64,000 nucleotides of DNA from Turnera subulata. Its lineage: Eukaryota; Streptophyta; Magnoliopsida; Malpighiales; Passifloraceae. The notes beneath the pieces are model-generated. The model made no database searches and had not been told where the DNA came from. It saw only the letters and a list, made by a program, of their open reading frames with translations. This document shows, piece after piece, positions 47,300 to 60,200 of this stretch. The stretch is from contig JAKUCV010002240.1 in NCBI GenBank assembly GCA_028386065.3, positions 1-64,000 of the forward strand, in the 5' to 3' direction. The stretch's first letter is position 1. Each line of letters begins with the position of its first letter. The position numbers and the translations under genes were made by a program.

Positions 47300-50102
47300 C
47301 AAGAAAACAAATATTATTAGGGCATGTGTGTACTGTTTCTACTCATTTCTCATTTCCCCTATCTTGCTTCTTATTTAACCCTACTTACTTTCTCTTTTCC
47401 CATTCCTCAGCTTTTCTTCGCCTCTTTCCTCCCCCCTTTTCTTTCTATCTTCATCCCCTTTCTTCTTCCTCGGGATCTGATCTCTCTCTCTCTTTTTCTT
47501 GCTCTCTTTGGGACAATTACAAGACATTGTTCCTGTGAGAGTGCAAAGCTAGCTAGCAGGAGGGAGGGGTTTCAGTTCAATTCCCGAGGGATCACTTTTA
47601 CTGCATTCTTCTCCTCTTTGTTTGTGTTCCTTTTGTGTCTCTTTTCTATCTTTCTGTGTTTTTTTGTCTGGTTTAGTGTCTTTTGTGAAAAAAAAAGAAA
47701 GGAAAAAGAGAAAGGGAGAGACAGCCCGGATCATAAAAAGATACCTTAAAAGTCTTTGCTCTTTTAAGTTGATTGCTGCTGTTCCAGTTTTTGGATTCAT
47801 TCGACCACCGGATCTAACAAAGCAGATTGTATTGCCAAAGTGTCTACCTGAGAAACCCTTCAAGGTTGGGTACATATCATGACCTCCTTCTTCTTCTTCT
47901 TCTTCATCATCATCGTCATCATCTTCTTCTTCTCCTGGCTTTTTTAGTTGAAGTTGTTTCTCTTTTACATTCGTTTTGGTTTGAACAGGCGCCTCCTGGT
48001 AGTTCCTTCTTTGTTTCGTTTTGTTTCTTTTTGTCTTTTTATTAATAATGATCACTGAACTTGGAGTAAGCCTTTGTTTCAAGCAAAGTGAAGACGTAAT
48101 AGATTTCAGCTAATACAAATTATGGAAAGCTATAATATAGGGCATAACATGACACGCATAGGCTTTTTGGAAACTTTCAGCTAAGAGACTGTTGTTCGCA
48201 TATGTTACATCTTGAATACAATAATATTGGTCCTTTTTTGCTTGATGAAATGAAATGTTAAACGTGCAAGAGTACAGATTCATTATGTAGAGTCTGCTTC
48301 GACAATCTTTTGAAGATAATCACAGAGCGGATAGCCTGTTTCTATACCATATTTCCTTTTCTTCACTTTGATATAAATATGCTCAGTTAGATCTTAGCAT
48401 TAGATATAGCTCGTGAAATTTTTATGCTTTTAGAAGTCCAAAGACCGAAACTTCTTGCTTATTCTGATCTTTCTCTTCACCTCTTCGTCATGCATAGGCA
48501 TTCCTTTTCTTCTTGAATCACTTACAAGAACGATATTATTCTATGTTGGGTTATATTTAGATATGACAACATGTGTACGTAGAAGTTAGTTACCAATCCT
48601 GCGAGTGATGTTGTCTGCAAAATAAGTTTGTCATCTCATCATGTAGTTAGTTCCTTCTCCTTTTGGCTGTTTCACAAAGTAAAGCTATAAAATTGCTGTT
48701 TCTCATGCTTATCCAACATCCACTTTTTTGAGTGGAGAAAACACTTTTCTTGTTTGCTAATTTTTCATTCATGTTGTACACATGTGAATAAAAGGAAAGT
48801 TAAAGTTCATTTTTTGAAGGGTATATTTATTAAATCTAGTCCAAGGAGAAACTGAGGAAAAACCTCTGATGACAGATTTTCCATAGCTACAACAGTTGCC
48901 TAACTGGTCAAAGATCTTGTCTGGTATTACGTCAAACTTATGGTTTCAGGCACTAAGATTTGCATTTAATTCAATTTTTTATCAAAAAAGAAGATTTGCA
49001 TTCAATTCTATCAGAATTAAGATTCCATGATAAAGAATTCAGTAATTCAGCGAGCTGAGCATCTTGCATCTCAATGCATAAAATTATTTAAAATCACAAT
49101 AGTTTCTGAACTCTAAACTTCGAATAGCATGCATTGGCTAGTTTTATACCAGGTTTCTGAGACCTATTCAGGAGCATGTGATTTGGGCTCAAAAAAAAGC
49201 GAAGAAACTTAATTCATGTGAAGTTATAAGACGGGACAAAGTTTGTTTCACTTTGAGAAGAATTGTTCTGATCATAGTTTAAACGATCGTTATTAATTGA
49301 ACATATACTTTTTGTGTGTATGTGTATATGCATAACTATGAATATTTAGGTTTAAAGGAAGGAAAAAAAGAAAAACCAACTCTCTAAATCTTGGCGTCAA
49401 TAGCGTGAGATATTCTTTTGTATATCATATATATCCAAAGTTCTATTTGTCCAGTATGTACTTTGAAGGATCTGAAAATTAGATTACTTCATTACCCCCT
49501 GAAAGGCGGTTCAACAATTACTAGCATAAATTTTTGTATTTTGTTTTAGTAGTTTTTTTGTGTAACCATTACCTATATTGCTAAGCTTAGAGGTCACGTT
49601 GTTGATTCGATACTATTATATATCCTATATACTGAATGTATCAAAACTGGATAATTGTTGTTTTACCTTTAATATCATAAGGAACAATTTCAGTGGTTAC
49701 TGGAGGAATTGCAACCTCTCCTTTAGCTTGCCTATAGTGCCAACAACTTGTGTTCATGTAATCATTACAATTTGTTTTAGTTTAATTCCTTGGTCACCCC
49801 CAAGATGCATGGGTACTAACATCTGATTAATGTACATTACTTAGGGATTCCAATCTTTCTTTCTTGTTAGTCTTGTGCAATTGGAGACATATCCTTTAAT
49901 GGATCCTATATTTCATGTTAGAATCCTGTCATTTCCATGCGAATGTATCAACATTCTTCCCTAAAGATAACTATTATAGTAAACAGCATATGCTCTTCTG
50001 TGGTTCTTAAGTACCTGCACAAGCTGCATAATCAGAATTATAGTCCATGTATTTTATTCTTTAATCTGCTTTACTTAAGGTTGGTAATGCCGTTTTTGTG
50101 CA
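47300..50102 (+). other. Probable 5' leader and 5'-UTR intron of the NAC gene
   Basis: A pyrimidine-rich leader (47340-48060) follows a TATTTAA-like box near 47371. A strong donor (TTGGA|GTAAGC) occurs at 48066, and a good acceptor (TTTTTGTGCAG) ends at 50102, 22 nt before the NAC ATG. That implies an intron of about 2 kb in the 5' UTR. The leader has several upstream ATGs. Inferred only; transcript data are needed. Confidence 0.4.
48955..49008 (+). mobile_element. Micro-insertion of 18 bp with 18-bp TSD
   Basis: AAGATTTGCATTTAATTC (48955-48972) is repeated with one mismatch at 48991-49008, flanking AATTTTTTATCAAAAAAG. It is inside the presumed NAC 5'-UTR intron. Confidence 0.65.
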
Positions 50103-50124
50103 GGGTTCAAATTCTAGGAAAAGT

Positions 50125-51626
50125 ATGAATACATTTTCGCATGTCCCGCCAGGCTTTAGATTTCATCCAACAGATGAAGAACTTGTTGATTACTACCTCA
50201 GGAAAAAGATTGCTTCAAAAAGGATTGATCTGGATGTCATCAAAGATGTTGATCTGTATAAAATCGAACCCTGGGATCTTCAAGGTAGAATATCTGTGTT
50301 CTTATTCTTTTTAATAAGAATAGTTTGACAAAGGAATCAACTCTTCACTATATATGTTTCTTTCGTCAGGAAATGTAGTAATTAGTAACTGCTTAAACTC
50401 AATTTTATAGAGCTGTGCAAAATAGGAACTGAAGAGCAGAATGAGTGGTACTTTTTCAGCCACAAAGACAAGAAATACCCTACAGGAACTCGCACAAATA
50501 GAGCAACAAAAGCTGGGTTTTGGAAAGCTACAGGAAGAGACAAGGCTATCTACTCGAGGCACAGCTTGATTGGCATGAGGAAAACTTTGGTGTTTTACAA
50601 AGGAAGAGCTCCAAATGGGCAGAAGTCAGATTGGATCATGCATGAATATCGACTAGAAACAAATGAAAATGGAACTCCTCAGGCAAGTGTACTTAATCCA
50701 TTCATCTTAATACAGCAAGTTGTAATGAATTAGTGGCAAGCACAAGAATAAACAAGGAATTCATAAACTAAGAAGCAGCTTGTGTTTTAATCAGAATGAG
50801 CTTGCAGTAATCCATCATGTTCTTAGATTTTCCCTTCCATAGTCTTCATTTTCTTTACTTCTTCTTCCTCTTGTTGTCATAAGAATCTGTATCTGTACAT
50901 CAATTAACTTCAATTGCATGTATACGCCTACCAGCCGTGTCTAGCTCTAACATTAAACTGCAATTGCACCAGGAAGAAGGATGGGTTGTGTGTAGGGTGT
51001 TCAAGAAGCGAATGCCAACAATGCGTAAAGTTAGCGAATACGACTCACCTTGCTGGTATGATGATCAGGTCTCATTCATGTCAGATCTTGATTCTCCAAG
51101 GCCAATTCCTCAGCAATACTCATCATATAACCTCCACCATTATCCCTGCAAGCAAGAGCTTGAGTTGCAGTACAATATGGCCCATCATCGCCATGACGCT
51201 TTCCTTCAGCTTCCACAACTAGAGAGCCCCAAAGTTCCACAGTCAGCTGCAGCTGCAGCTGCTGCAAGTTGCAACTCAGTTATTCCATATGGGTTTGATA
51301 GGAACAATGGAAGCACCATGCAGTCCTCAACCCTCACACAAGAAGAACAGATTCACCAAAACTTGAACTCACTTTATAATAATAACAACAACAGCGAGCA
51401 GGCTGTGGATCAAGTTACTGATTGGCGAGTCCTTGACAAGTTTGTTGCATCTCAGCTCAGCAATGAGGAAGCAAACAAGGCAGCAAACTACCCCAATCCA
51501 GCAGCAATTTTCCATGTAGCCGAGCAAATGAATGTACTTGTCAATGAATCATCCAAAAGGCCAGAGACTGCACAGGAATATGCCTCAACGTCAACGTCTA
51601 GTTGCCAAATTGATCTATGGAAGTGA
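50125..51626 (+). CDS. NAC transcription factor, VND4/5/6-like
   Basis: Three coding exons: 50125-50284, 50411-50682 and 50973-51626, giving 361 aa. The N-terminal NAC domain is complete: [20 protein letters not shown] (A), [11 protein letters not shown] (B), [20 protein letters not shown] and [14 protein letters not shown] (C), [20 protein letters not shown] with DWIMHEYRL (D), and [13 protein letters not shown] (E). The C-terminal activation region has poly-Ala, Asn/Gln-rich tracts and ends QIDLWK. VND-group NACs switch on xylem vessel secondary-wall and cell-death programmes in the nucleus; the close words ([13 protein letters not shown] start, [10 protein letters not shown]) favour the VND4-6 branch. 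The first ATG in good context at the NAC domain start was chosen over an upstream in-frame one (50098) that falls across the splice acceptor. Intron 1 is GT-AG; intron 2 begins with GC. Confidence 0.93.
50683..50972 (+). other. GC-AG intron of the NAC gene
   Basis: The exon ends CCTCAG and the intron starts GCAAGT; the acceptor is TTGCACCAG. Joining here restores [12 protein letters not shown], conserved in VND proteins. No GT donor gives that junction. Confidence 0.85.
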
Positions 51627-52124
51627 AATGCACAAAATATTAGCTAATTACTAGAGGATGCATACTAATTATAGGACCTACACCACCATATATTGAAAGA
51701 AAGTCTTGATCGAAGCTGTTGTACATAATAAAACTAAAATGGTATTGCTTTAATTAGCTTATATATATTGGACTTATTGCGTCCTTGAGGATGAAAGCCT
51801 AGGCTACTTGTTAGGGTGCAAATACCAACTACAAATAATAAGTTAGCACTGTTTAAGTGTATTGCTGAGATTATTGGACTAACTCAGCTATTGAATATTG
51901 AATGTATTTTTCCTTTCAATTTGTATTTGAAGAGGTTTCTACTTTAACCATTCTTATTTGGACAAATGTAACATAGCATTTTGAGCAATGTTTTTGATTT
52001 CACTATGTTGAATATAGGGTGCTCTTGAGCTGGTTAGCAGGACATGTCTGGTTTTTGTTTCGTCTGCGTACGTATGATCTGTACCTGTTGAAACTTTGGA
52101 ACTTGCCAATTAATATTGTTCAAA
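51627..52124 (+). other. NAC 3' UTR and short spacer
   Basis: 3'-UTR-like AT-rich DNA (an AATAAA at about 51728). No other feature. Confidence 0.45.
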
Positions 52125-52206
52125 GACACTTTGGCCGAGTGGTTAAGGCGTGTGCCTGCTAAGTACATGGGGTTTCCCCGCGAGAGTTCGAATCTCTCAG
52201 GTGTCG
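52125..52206 (+). tRNA. tRNA-Ser(GCT)
   Basis: An 82-nt cloverleaf with a seven-base acceptor stem (GACACTT with AGGTGTC), A box TGGCCGAGTGGTTAAGGC, anticodon loop around CTGCTAA, a long type-II variable arm (GGGGTTTCCCC hairpin) and B box GAGTTCGAATCTC. A discriminator G fits serine. No intron. T-rich DNA follows for Pol III stopping. Confidence 0.95.
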
Positions 52207-55200
52207 ATACAATTTTAGCATCAAAAAAAAATATATATTGTTACTGACAGCACAATTTTGACAGACAAAGTAATGGTTCGCTTCAAACCATGTCAATATT
52301 GTTTCTGAACAAATGATGTCAATTGCACCGTATAGCATATATGCAAGCAGTTTAAGTAATGCATAAAGTGCTTTATATGTCTCGAAACAAGGATGTCTGC
52401 AGGCTCTAGATTTAGTTTAGGGGAATTAATTTTTTGTTGGATGTACAGTGAACAATTTTTACACGGCAACTTAGCAAGGTATTCCTTAGTATACTTCCAA
52501 ATATCGCAAATCAGAGAAAGCTTGAGCTAAGATGGAAATTGACCTGCCTATATAGTTACTCTATCATATATTTGCTAGTCTGTTCAAAAGTTTTGTATGC
52601 CAATCTGTTCAGCAGTTGCCCCTAGCCAATCTGTCCGATATTGTCCTTACTTTATATTCAATGTACAAAGTCAAGAAAGTTAAGCAAAACAAATTTGATG
52701 GACAAAATCATGAAGGTAGTTGAGATGCCATATGGAGTACTCTTCTAGCAATTGATAATACTTCAATAGAGCTGAGTTACTATGTTATTCAATCCTATAT
52801 ATGCATGGGAAGATGAGCTATTATGTTGGAATTCAATGTAAAAGACCTATTAGTTTCCTAGTATCCAGCAACAGAAGAGCTCCGCGCCTTACAGAGTGCA
52901 TCTGTTTTCCTTTGGACTGGAGTTCCTGTTAGTCTTCAATTTAAAGGGTACTGCAAAATCGTTCATTCAGTTTTAAGACATGAACCCTCTCAAGAATGTA
53001 TACATATACATGCATGTTAAAACCTGCTTACACAATATTTTGATCTTATATTATAGCTGAGGACAAAGATACAGGCCCTAGAATGGCATGCTAGCTTCGT
53101 AAATGTGCAATTCAGAACAGAAACAGTAAAAACATATATAAGAGTAGAATTGTGTTAGTAAGATGAGATATTAGGCAAGAAATGTTCTGCATATACTAAA
53201 CCCATGTCAACAAAATCCTGACAGCAGCATGTAAACTAATGAAGGCTTCATTTAGACTGTGGAACTTGTTGGAGAAAGCTAAAAAAACACTGTCAAACTT
53301 TCTTCGCTGTCTTTCAAAGAGAAACAGATTTGCAGAATGTCTTCTGATGCACAATAAAGTTAGCTACATGCAGTTTAATTATCTTTATCTCAGTACATAC
53401 CATACCTGTGCCAGAAGATTAATCGAATTGTAGCCCACCCTGAAGTTACTCGAAGGACAAACATGTACTACATTCCTGGCAAAGCAAATTCACTTATACT
53501 ATACAAACATGTATTATATTCTTACTCAGTTTCCCACCTAGCTATACAAAAACACCTAGCTATCAGAAAAAACTTAGAAACTTATACGCTTCCATACGAC
53601 ATTGGGAACTCATATTAAGACGACTTCAACAATACATTTATATATATACCCACCTTATATTCTCAGGTTGAGCTGAAGAACACATGAAGAAACTTCAAAT
53701 TAACTATGAGAAGACAAGAAGAGATGTGTGTACATGTGCATTTTGACCGCGTCCAAGTATAGTTTGAACATCTACCTGGCTTGATCAGTTTAAATACCTA
53801 CACAGAAATAAGGAGGCAAGCACAAAAGTTTGTCTCTCATGATGCATAACATGACTAACAGAGAAAGAAAAGCATGTTTCTTCGGCTGTTATTGACCTGC
53901 AGGCCAGCCGGCAGTATACCTCTTACTTGGGCTGAAAAAATTTCCTTTAAAGCAATGAAATTTTTTTGTTCACAAAGCAGACACAATGAGTGGGCGTGCT
54001 CTCATGGTCTCATTCTGAACTCATCATCCACTTTTAGACTGAAAGAGATGTGAAGAATATATATAGACAGGAAAAATAGAAGGCCAAAAGAAATATGGAG
54101 AATGTATAACATAGTAATGGATTTGCATGACTGACCAAGCTAATTTGATCATATGCAGCTGGGTTTTGTCTTTCTTCTTCATTAGGGTTTTTAGTGTATG
54201 CTTCAACATTTTCATTGCATTACCCTCCAGCTGCTATTGACAAAAAGGAAAACAAAAAGAAAATTGACTTTTTTTCTCTATCTCTCAATTTCACAAAGAG
54301 GAAGTAGTGAAGTAAATTGATCATCCCCACCGACTTGCAACTTGCATGTTAATTAATCCCAAGAAACAAGAAAAAAAACCATGCGCATTGATGCAGGGTG
54401 TGGAGGGTATAATTAGGGTTTACAATTTAAAATGTTGTTTGCAGGCTAAGTAATATAAACATCATTGACCATGTGAAAAAGAGTATGTAAACACAGCCCA
54501 TGTGAGGCTGCAATTAGTGTGTTTTTCCTCGGCCACACACATATCCCCAAACCTCCACTCTCCCCGGAGCCGGAATTTTGAATCATTAAGTGTTTCATAA
54601 AGTTGTTCTTATCCTCTTAATTTTTGTCGTTATCGTTGAATCAATTAATTAAGGGTCAAAGAAAGATGATTATTTCATGGTTTATATATGATCTGCTTTT
54701 AGCCTGTCCTTTTGTACAGATTGGCTACCCACACAGCAAGCATGTGGGAGATGTTGACGCCAAATCCAAAGTACTAATAGCATATATATGGTTTCTAGTT
54801 AATTAATAGGATTAGATTCTTGTTCCTGTAAAGGTTTAGCTTGGAGAAGGTTTTTCTGGTTCTAGATGTATTACAGAAATACAATATACTATTTCATTTT
54901 GTTTATTTTGTTCCCCATACATACTTTCATATACAGTCAAGATTTAATTTAGAATAGATTAATTAATTAGATTTTTAAACTAGATTAAGTAGTTAGATTA
55001 CATTAAATTTGGAAATAATTAATTTGGATAGAATATATTTAACTAGCTGAAGGTTATGATCACACTCTCTTATTTTCCTTTTTATGGAGAAGTAGATATA
55101 CTTAATTAGACAGCTGATAAATTAAAACATCATACAAGGAGATCAAGTGATGCATCCTTGGGGCTCCATTTCTTGCTTGAAAAATCTGAAGCAACATTCT

Positions 55201-57276
55201 TCTAGTCATATGACACATCATACAACCTATGATTTTAATTTCTATTTGTGAAGAATATCATGAAATACATGATTACAGTACAAAGACTTGCCGTATAGTT
55301 GTCATAAAAATACACATAGAAAGGTTGTACATACGAGATCCTGGTGTGATTGGAGACGAAAGGTCAACTTTGTCATGAATTTTTGGTCCTAAGCAAAGGC
55401 ATGCACGATGGAGCAAGCATGAGAAGGATTGAAAGAAGAAAAGGTGAAAAATGATAGGCTGATAGGGCACATTCCCTGATTGGCAATACTTGAAGGACAT
55501 CCCATAAAGCAGACAAACACTTCTCATGTGTTTGATTGATGTCTCACACTCATCATTGGTACTCTTTTTGGTGTTCTTTTCTTTTTTCTTTCTGTTTCAT
55601 TTGGAGAAAAAGGAAAAGTAAAGACCAAGCAAACTTTGATTGATTTCCTCAATCGTTGGCTGATGCTTGACTTGGGAGTTTAGATACATAGGCATCTGCC
55701 CAACACCCCAAGTACTTCCATCCTTAGTGTCATCATGCAAATTCTCAACTTGGAAAGTGCTCTCCTCTGCTTTTGTTTTATGGATTTTCCCGTTGTCTTT
55801 TTTTGTCAATGGACCTTGCAGTTCTCTTTTCTGGGCTTCTCTCAATTTGTCTTATCCTATTATTTTGATGTTTCAGGCCCCATAGAAACTACTGATTAGG
55901 GCCTTCTGTGCATTGTTAGTTCTCTGTTTGTATTATTTATGCATTAATAATTCTTAATTTTGTGGCAGAAAGCAAACACATCCTGTTCTCATGAAGAAAA
56001 CAAATAATTCTTGAGAACTATGTACAAAAATGAGCGACAATAGACCAGTCAACCTATTCTTCCTGGCATTTGTGATGTTCAATTTTCTCGTAGAAAGTTA
56101 TGGCAAGATGATGCAACAACAATTAACTAATATTAACACTGCTACACTGCCTAATCTAAAACTCTGATATGCAGTCATAACATAGTACTAGTTGACAAGA
56201 TTATGTCTAGTGCTTCACTGAGTCAGCCGTGACACCTGTAGCTACGAGGATAAGAAGGAAGAAAACGTGGATACCACAAAAAGGCACAATAATTTGTCGA
56301 CAGCACATGCAGGTTTAATGATTGCGTAACTTTCTTGTGCATGTTCCACATAGCCAACTCTGTTCACTCTAGCTCTCTGCTTTCTGCCTTTCTCATATGT
56401 AAATCATGAATTTCACCGCGTTCTTGTTTCTGTTTCTGACAAGTTCATATACTCTTTCCTTCAACATCAAACCAGTGTATACGCCAAATTCATGGCTTCT
56501 TTATTTATAATCTACTCACTCTTTGAGAGGCATTAGTTAGCAGCTATTGCCCAGAAATCCTAGAACTTATTTTCTTGATGTAAAAGAGTATCCTGGCTAA
56601 TCTCTTCTAGATTTCGATCAACACCTAGAACGTGATCATTAATAATTGGAATGAACCTGATCACACTATTGACAAAATCAAGAATTATTGTTAAAACAGA
56701 ATCCTGAGGAGTTAAGCCCCCTCTTATGACCATCAGGATTAAGTTAGTGCACCTATATTAACTTCGTAAGTTTTTCAACAGGATTACACAGAATCAAGAA
56801 CGCCCTTATTATCCACTTGACCAACCAGAACATCCCAGTTATTGCTCCTTCTCTGTCACCAATACATAAGGTCTTCCCCAGACTCAAAACAAACCGATAG
56901 TCAAAATTAGACACCAGCATCTGGTGTCTGCTAGCTCAAATTACCCTGCTCAGGTCACAATGCAACCAAAGTTCATCTCATAGAATTCACATTTACGAAA
57001 CAAGACCGATAGTTCAAGAAAAACACCACACCAGGAAGCAAACCAGCAATGGAAATGATCATCCAATTGATCAGAACTTTCTCTTCCTAATGTTCAAAAC
57101 ATAAGACAATTGCTTGCGGCTGCTTCTTTCTACCTTTTGTAATTCTGTTATACATGTACAAGAAGCAAGCAGTTGTGATGATTTTGAACATTTTCCTGTC
57201 AGGGTACATACGTACGCATGCATCTGTATATAGATAGATACAACATTTTGTGTGGTTTCATTACCGTGCATTGTAA
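52207..57276. other. Intergenic, 5 kb, no gene recognised
   Basis: Short ORFs on both strands (for example 53239-53433, 55273-55527, 55597-55845) lack family signatures, codon bias or conserved motifs I can name. Non-coding RNAs cannot be excluded. Confidence 0.5.
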
Positions 57277-60200
57277 TTACTTTGCATCACAAAGACCAGT
57301 TCCTTCGTCGCAAAAACCATCCCGGTCGAGCAGTTTCTGAGGAGGAGCACTCATCAGAGGAGAAGATGGGCTACCATAAGCATTTCTTCTGCTGTTTCCA
57401 CAACCTAAACTTTGTCTAGTGCTAACTCCAGTGATAGGATTTGTACCACTTGCATACTTGCAAAGTGCCTGCACAAGGAGATATATTATATTGCAGTATA
57501 TGAAGATTAACCAACCAGAACATGATATTTGAAACTTGAGTGAGTTAATAGCATGCTACTCTGGTAAGCAAACCATAACATAACAATCTAATTCGACTAC
57601 AGAACTAGTGATCTTAGCTCAGAGTAAGAACAAAACCTGCTTTTGTGGAAGGTCAATAACAGCATCACTAAAATCAGCACCTTCTATCAGGGCTCCTCCA
57701 AGGTCGCTACGAGTAAGAACTGATCTAACAAGCACTGCATTGGTCAGGTTTGCTTCATTGAGAACCTGGGTTGAGCACACAAAAAAAAAAACATCCGATT
57801 ATGATCAAATTTCATGATTCTTATAGTACCCCATTTTAGTCAGCTAGAAAACGATGTCTAATCATACATTTTTTGAATACTCATGAAACTTTTTTAAGTC
57901 TTTAACCCAATTTTGTTCATCAACTGGACAAAGCCTTTATTGAGACTAACTTACCATGCGATCCATCAATGTGTCACTCAAATCAGCACCTGAAATCATC
58001 AGTATTAGATAAAGTATCTAGCTTTACATCCAACAGAAAACGCGCATTGTTCCAAAAATAACAGCAGGCGAACAAATAAAGTCCAGAAATAGATAAAACC
58101 ATAAGATTATGACATTAACACACAAGTACTTGTCACGTTAATTTTTCCAGTTGCAAACAAAACACACCTCAAAGTGGCAAAGACAAATAACAAGAAGAAG
58201 CGTCATAGTGGGATGTAAGAATCTTTCTAGAACTGTAAATGTCACATTGGGCCTGCCATACGTGGATTTAATAAAGCCCTTTCGATTTCTGTTACTCGAT
58301 TAATAATGGTAATTGGGCTATAACCCTTTAAAGGAAACTTCAAGAGCATAATACAATTTACAAAACCAAACCACCGTTATTGGGTCCACTTCTATCCCGA
58401 GCCCAACACAAATAAAGCTATAAAATGGCTCGTTTCACTTCAAAGCAAAACACACCAGTCAGGTTTTCATGGATGAGGGAGGACCTTGTGTACGTAGAAA
58501 TCCCATGTAGACGACTCACCCATCAGTTGCGGGTCGGATTCTGACGAGTCAGGGAGAAGCCCGGGATACCGGATAAGCAACAAAAGAAGGTACTTTGGTC
58601 TGATTCTTTAGGTTTCGGTGTATTTTTTTAGTATTTGTAGGCATCATCATCAGTACTATGTTTTTTGTTGTAGTTAATAAATTTTCAGTTCATTATAGTA
58701 CTGTTATCTTTCGTCTTCTCTTCCTTTCTTACAAAAAAAAAGATTGCATCTTTGGTGTATTGGAACCGGGCAAAAATGTCTGCTATAGTTTGCTTTAACT
58801 TTAGATTCTTTTTCCCCTGTTTTTTATAAGAAGCTTTTTAAAGCTGTTGTTGGAGTTTTGTGATTGCATATAAACTGTACAGTAAATGAACTGAGGGGAA
58901 TTTTTCAGGAAAGTTTATTGCTTTTGCAGAAATAGACTGTTTTTAGCGATGGGAGGATCGAGAATGGGCTTGGGGAGTAGTTGTGGTTCGGGAAATTTGA
59001 CATCTGATGGTGAATATGGATCTTGTGATGATTTGATTGAGGATAGGAAGAGGATAAGCACTGTAGTTCGTGATTTTCCACCAGGTTGCGATCCTCCTGG
59101 AAGAGTTTTGACTCAAGTAACCAAGAACTCGGCTCCCCTTGTGTTTCCAGACATTATGAATGATTCGGAGCAGAAGGTGGTGCCTAGGGTTGTTGTCAAA
59201 CAGGAGAAGCCTGAACTGACAAGGAAGTCTGGACTACAACAGAAAAATTTTCCGGACATTTTGCATACTAAAACTTTGGTTAAGATGGAAGATGTGGAAA
59301 TGAAAGCTAAGGTTTGTCCTCCTAGGAGAAGAACTTCAGCCATTCGTGACTACCCTAAAGGTTGTGGTCCAAAAGCTCAACTTATCGATAGAGAAGTCGA
59401 TCCATCCATTGCTTTCACTGCTGGTACATTAGATGATGATATCCCTGCTGTTTCCAGTGTGTTATTGAAGAAGGATGAAGAGGATACTTGGACAGATAGG
59501 CATCACAAGGTTGTTGTTGCAAGTTGTGATAGTAACATGTCTCAATTGGATGGGGGAGGGAAACAGTGTAAGCAGGAGAAGACCAGACTACTGGTAAACA
59601 TTCTCGATGGAACACCAGGCAAAAGCAGTGGCACAATTCAGTTTCAAAAATCAGTTCCTACTAATTCAGGATATCCAACAGATAGGCGTATAGTGATGGG
59701 ATTGATGGCTGGACCAGACTGTCCATGGAGGAAAAGTGCTGGTACATTACATGATGATCTCCCTGCTGTTCCCGGTGTGTTATTGAAGAAGGATGAAGAG
59801 GATACTGAGAGAGACAGGCATGACAAGGTTGTTGTTGCTAGTTGTAATAGTAACATGTCTCAATTGGATAGGGGAGGGAAACAGTATAAGCAGGAGAAGA
59901 CCAGCCAAATGGTAAATATTCCTGATGGAACACCAGGCAAAAGCAGTGGCACAATTCAGTTGCAAGAATCAGTTCCTACTAATTCAGGATATCCAACAGA
60001 TAGGCGTATAGTGATGGGATTGATGGCTGGACCAGACTGTCCATGGAGGAAAAGTGCTGGTACATTACATGATGATATCCCTGCTGTTCCCTGTGTGCTA
60101 TTGAAGAAGGATAAAGAGGATACTGAGAAAGACAGGCATGACAACGTTGTTGTTGCTAGTTGTGATAGTAACATGTCTCAATTGGATAGGGGAGGGAAAC

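Noticed and set aside
55273..55845. Two minus-strand ORFs of 82-84 aa considered as small secreted peptides
   Set aside because: No signal peptide or CLE/CEP/IDA-type motif visible.
59113..60174. Minus-strand ORFs of 61-76 aa
   Set aside because: Repeat shadows of the nested SUVH-like ORF, recurring with its 318-bp units.
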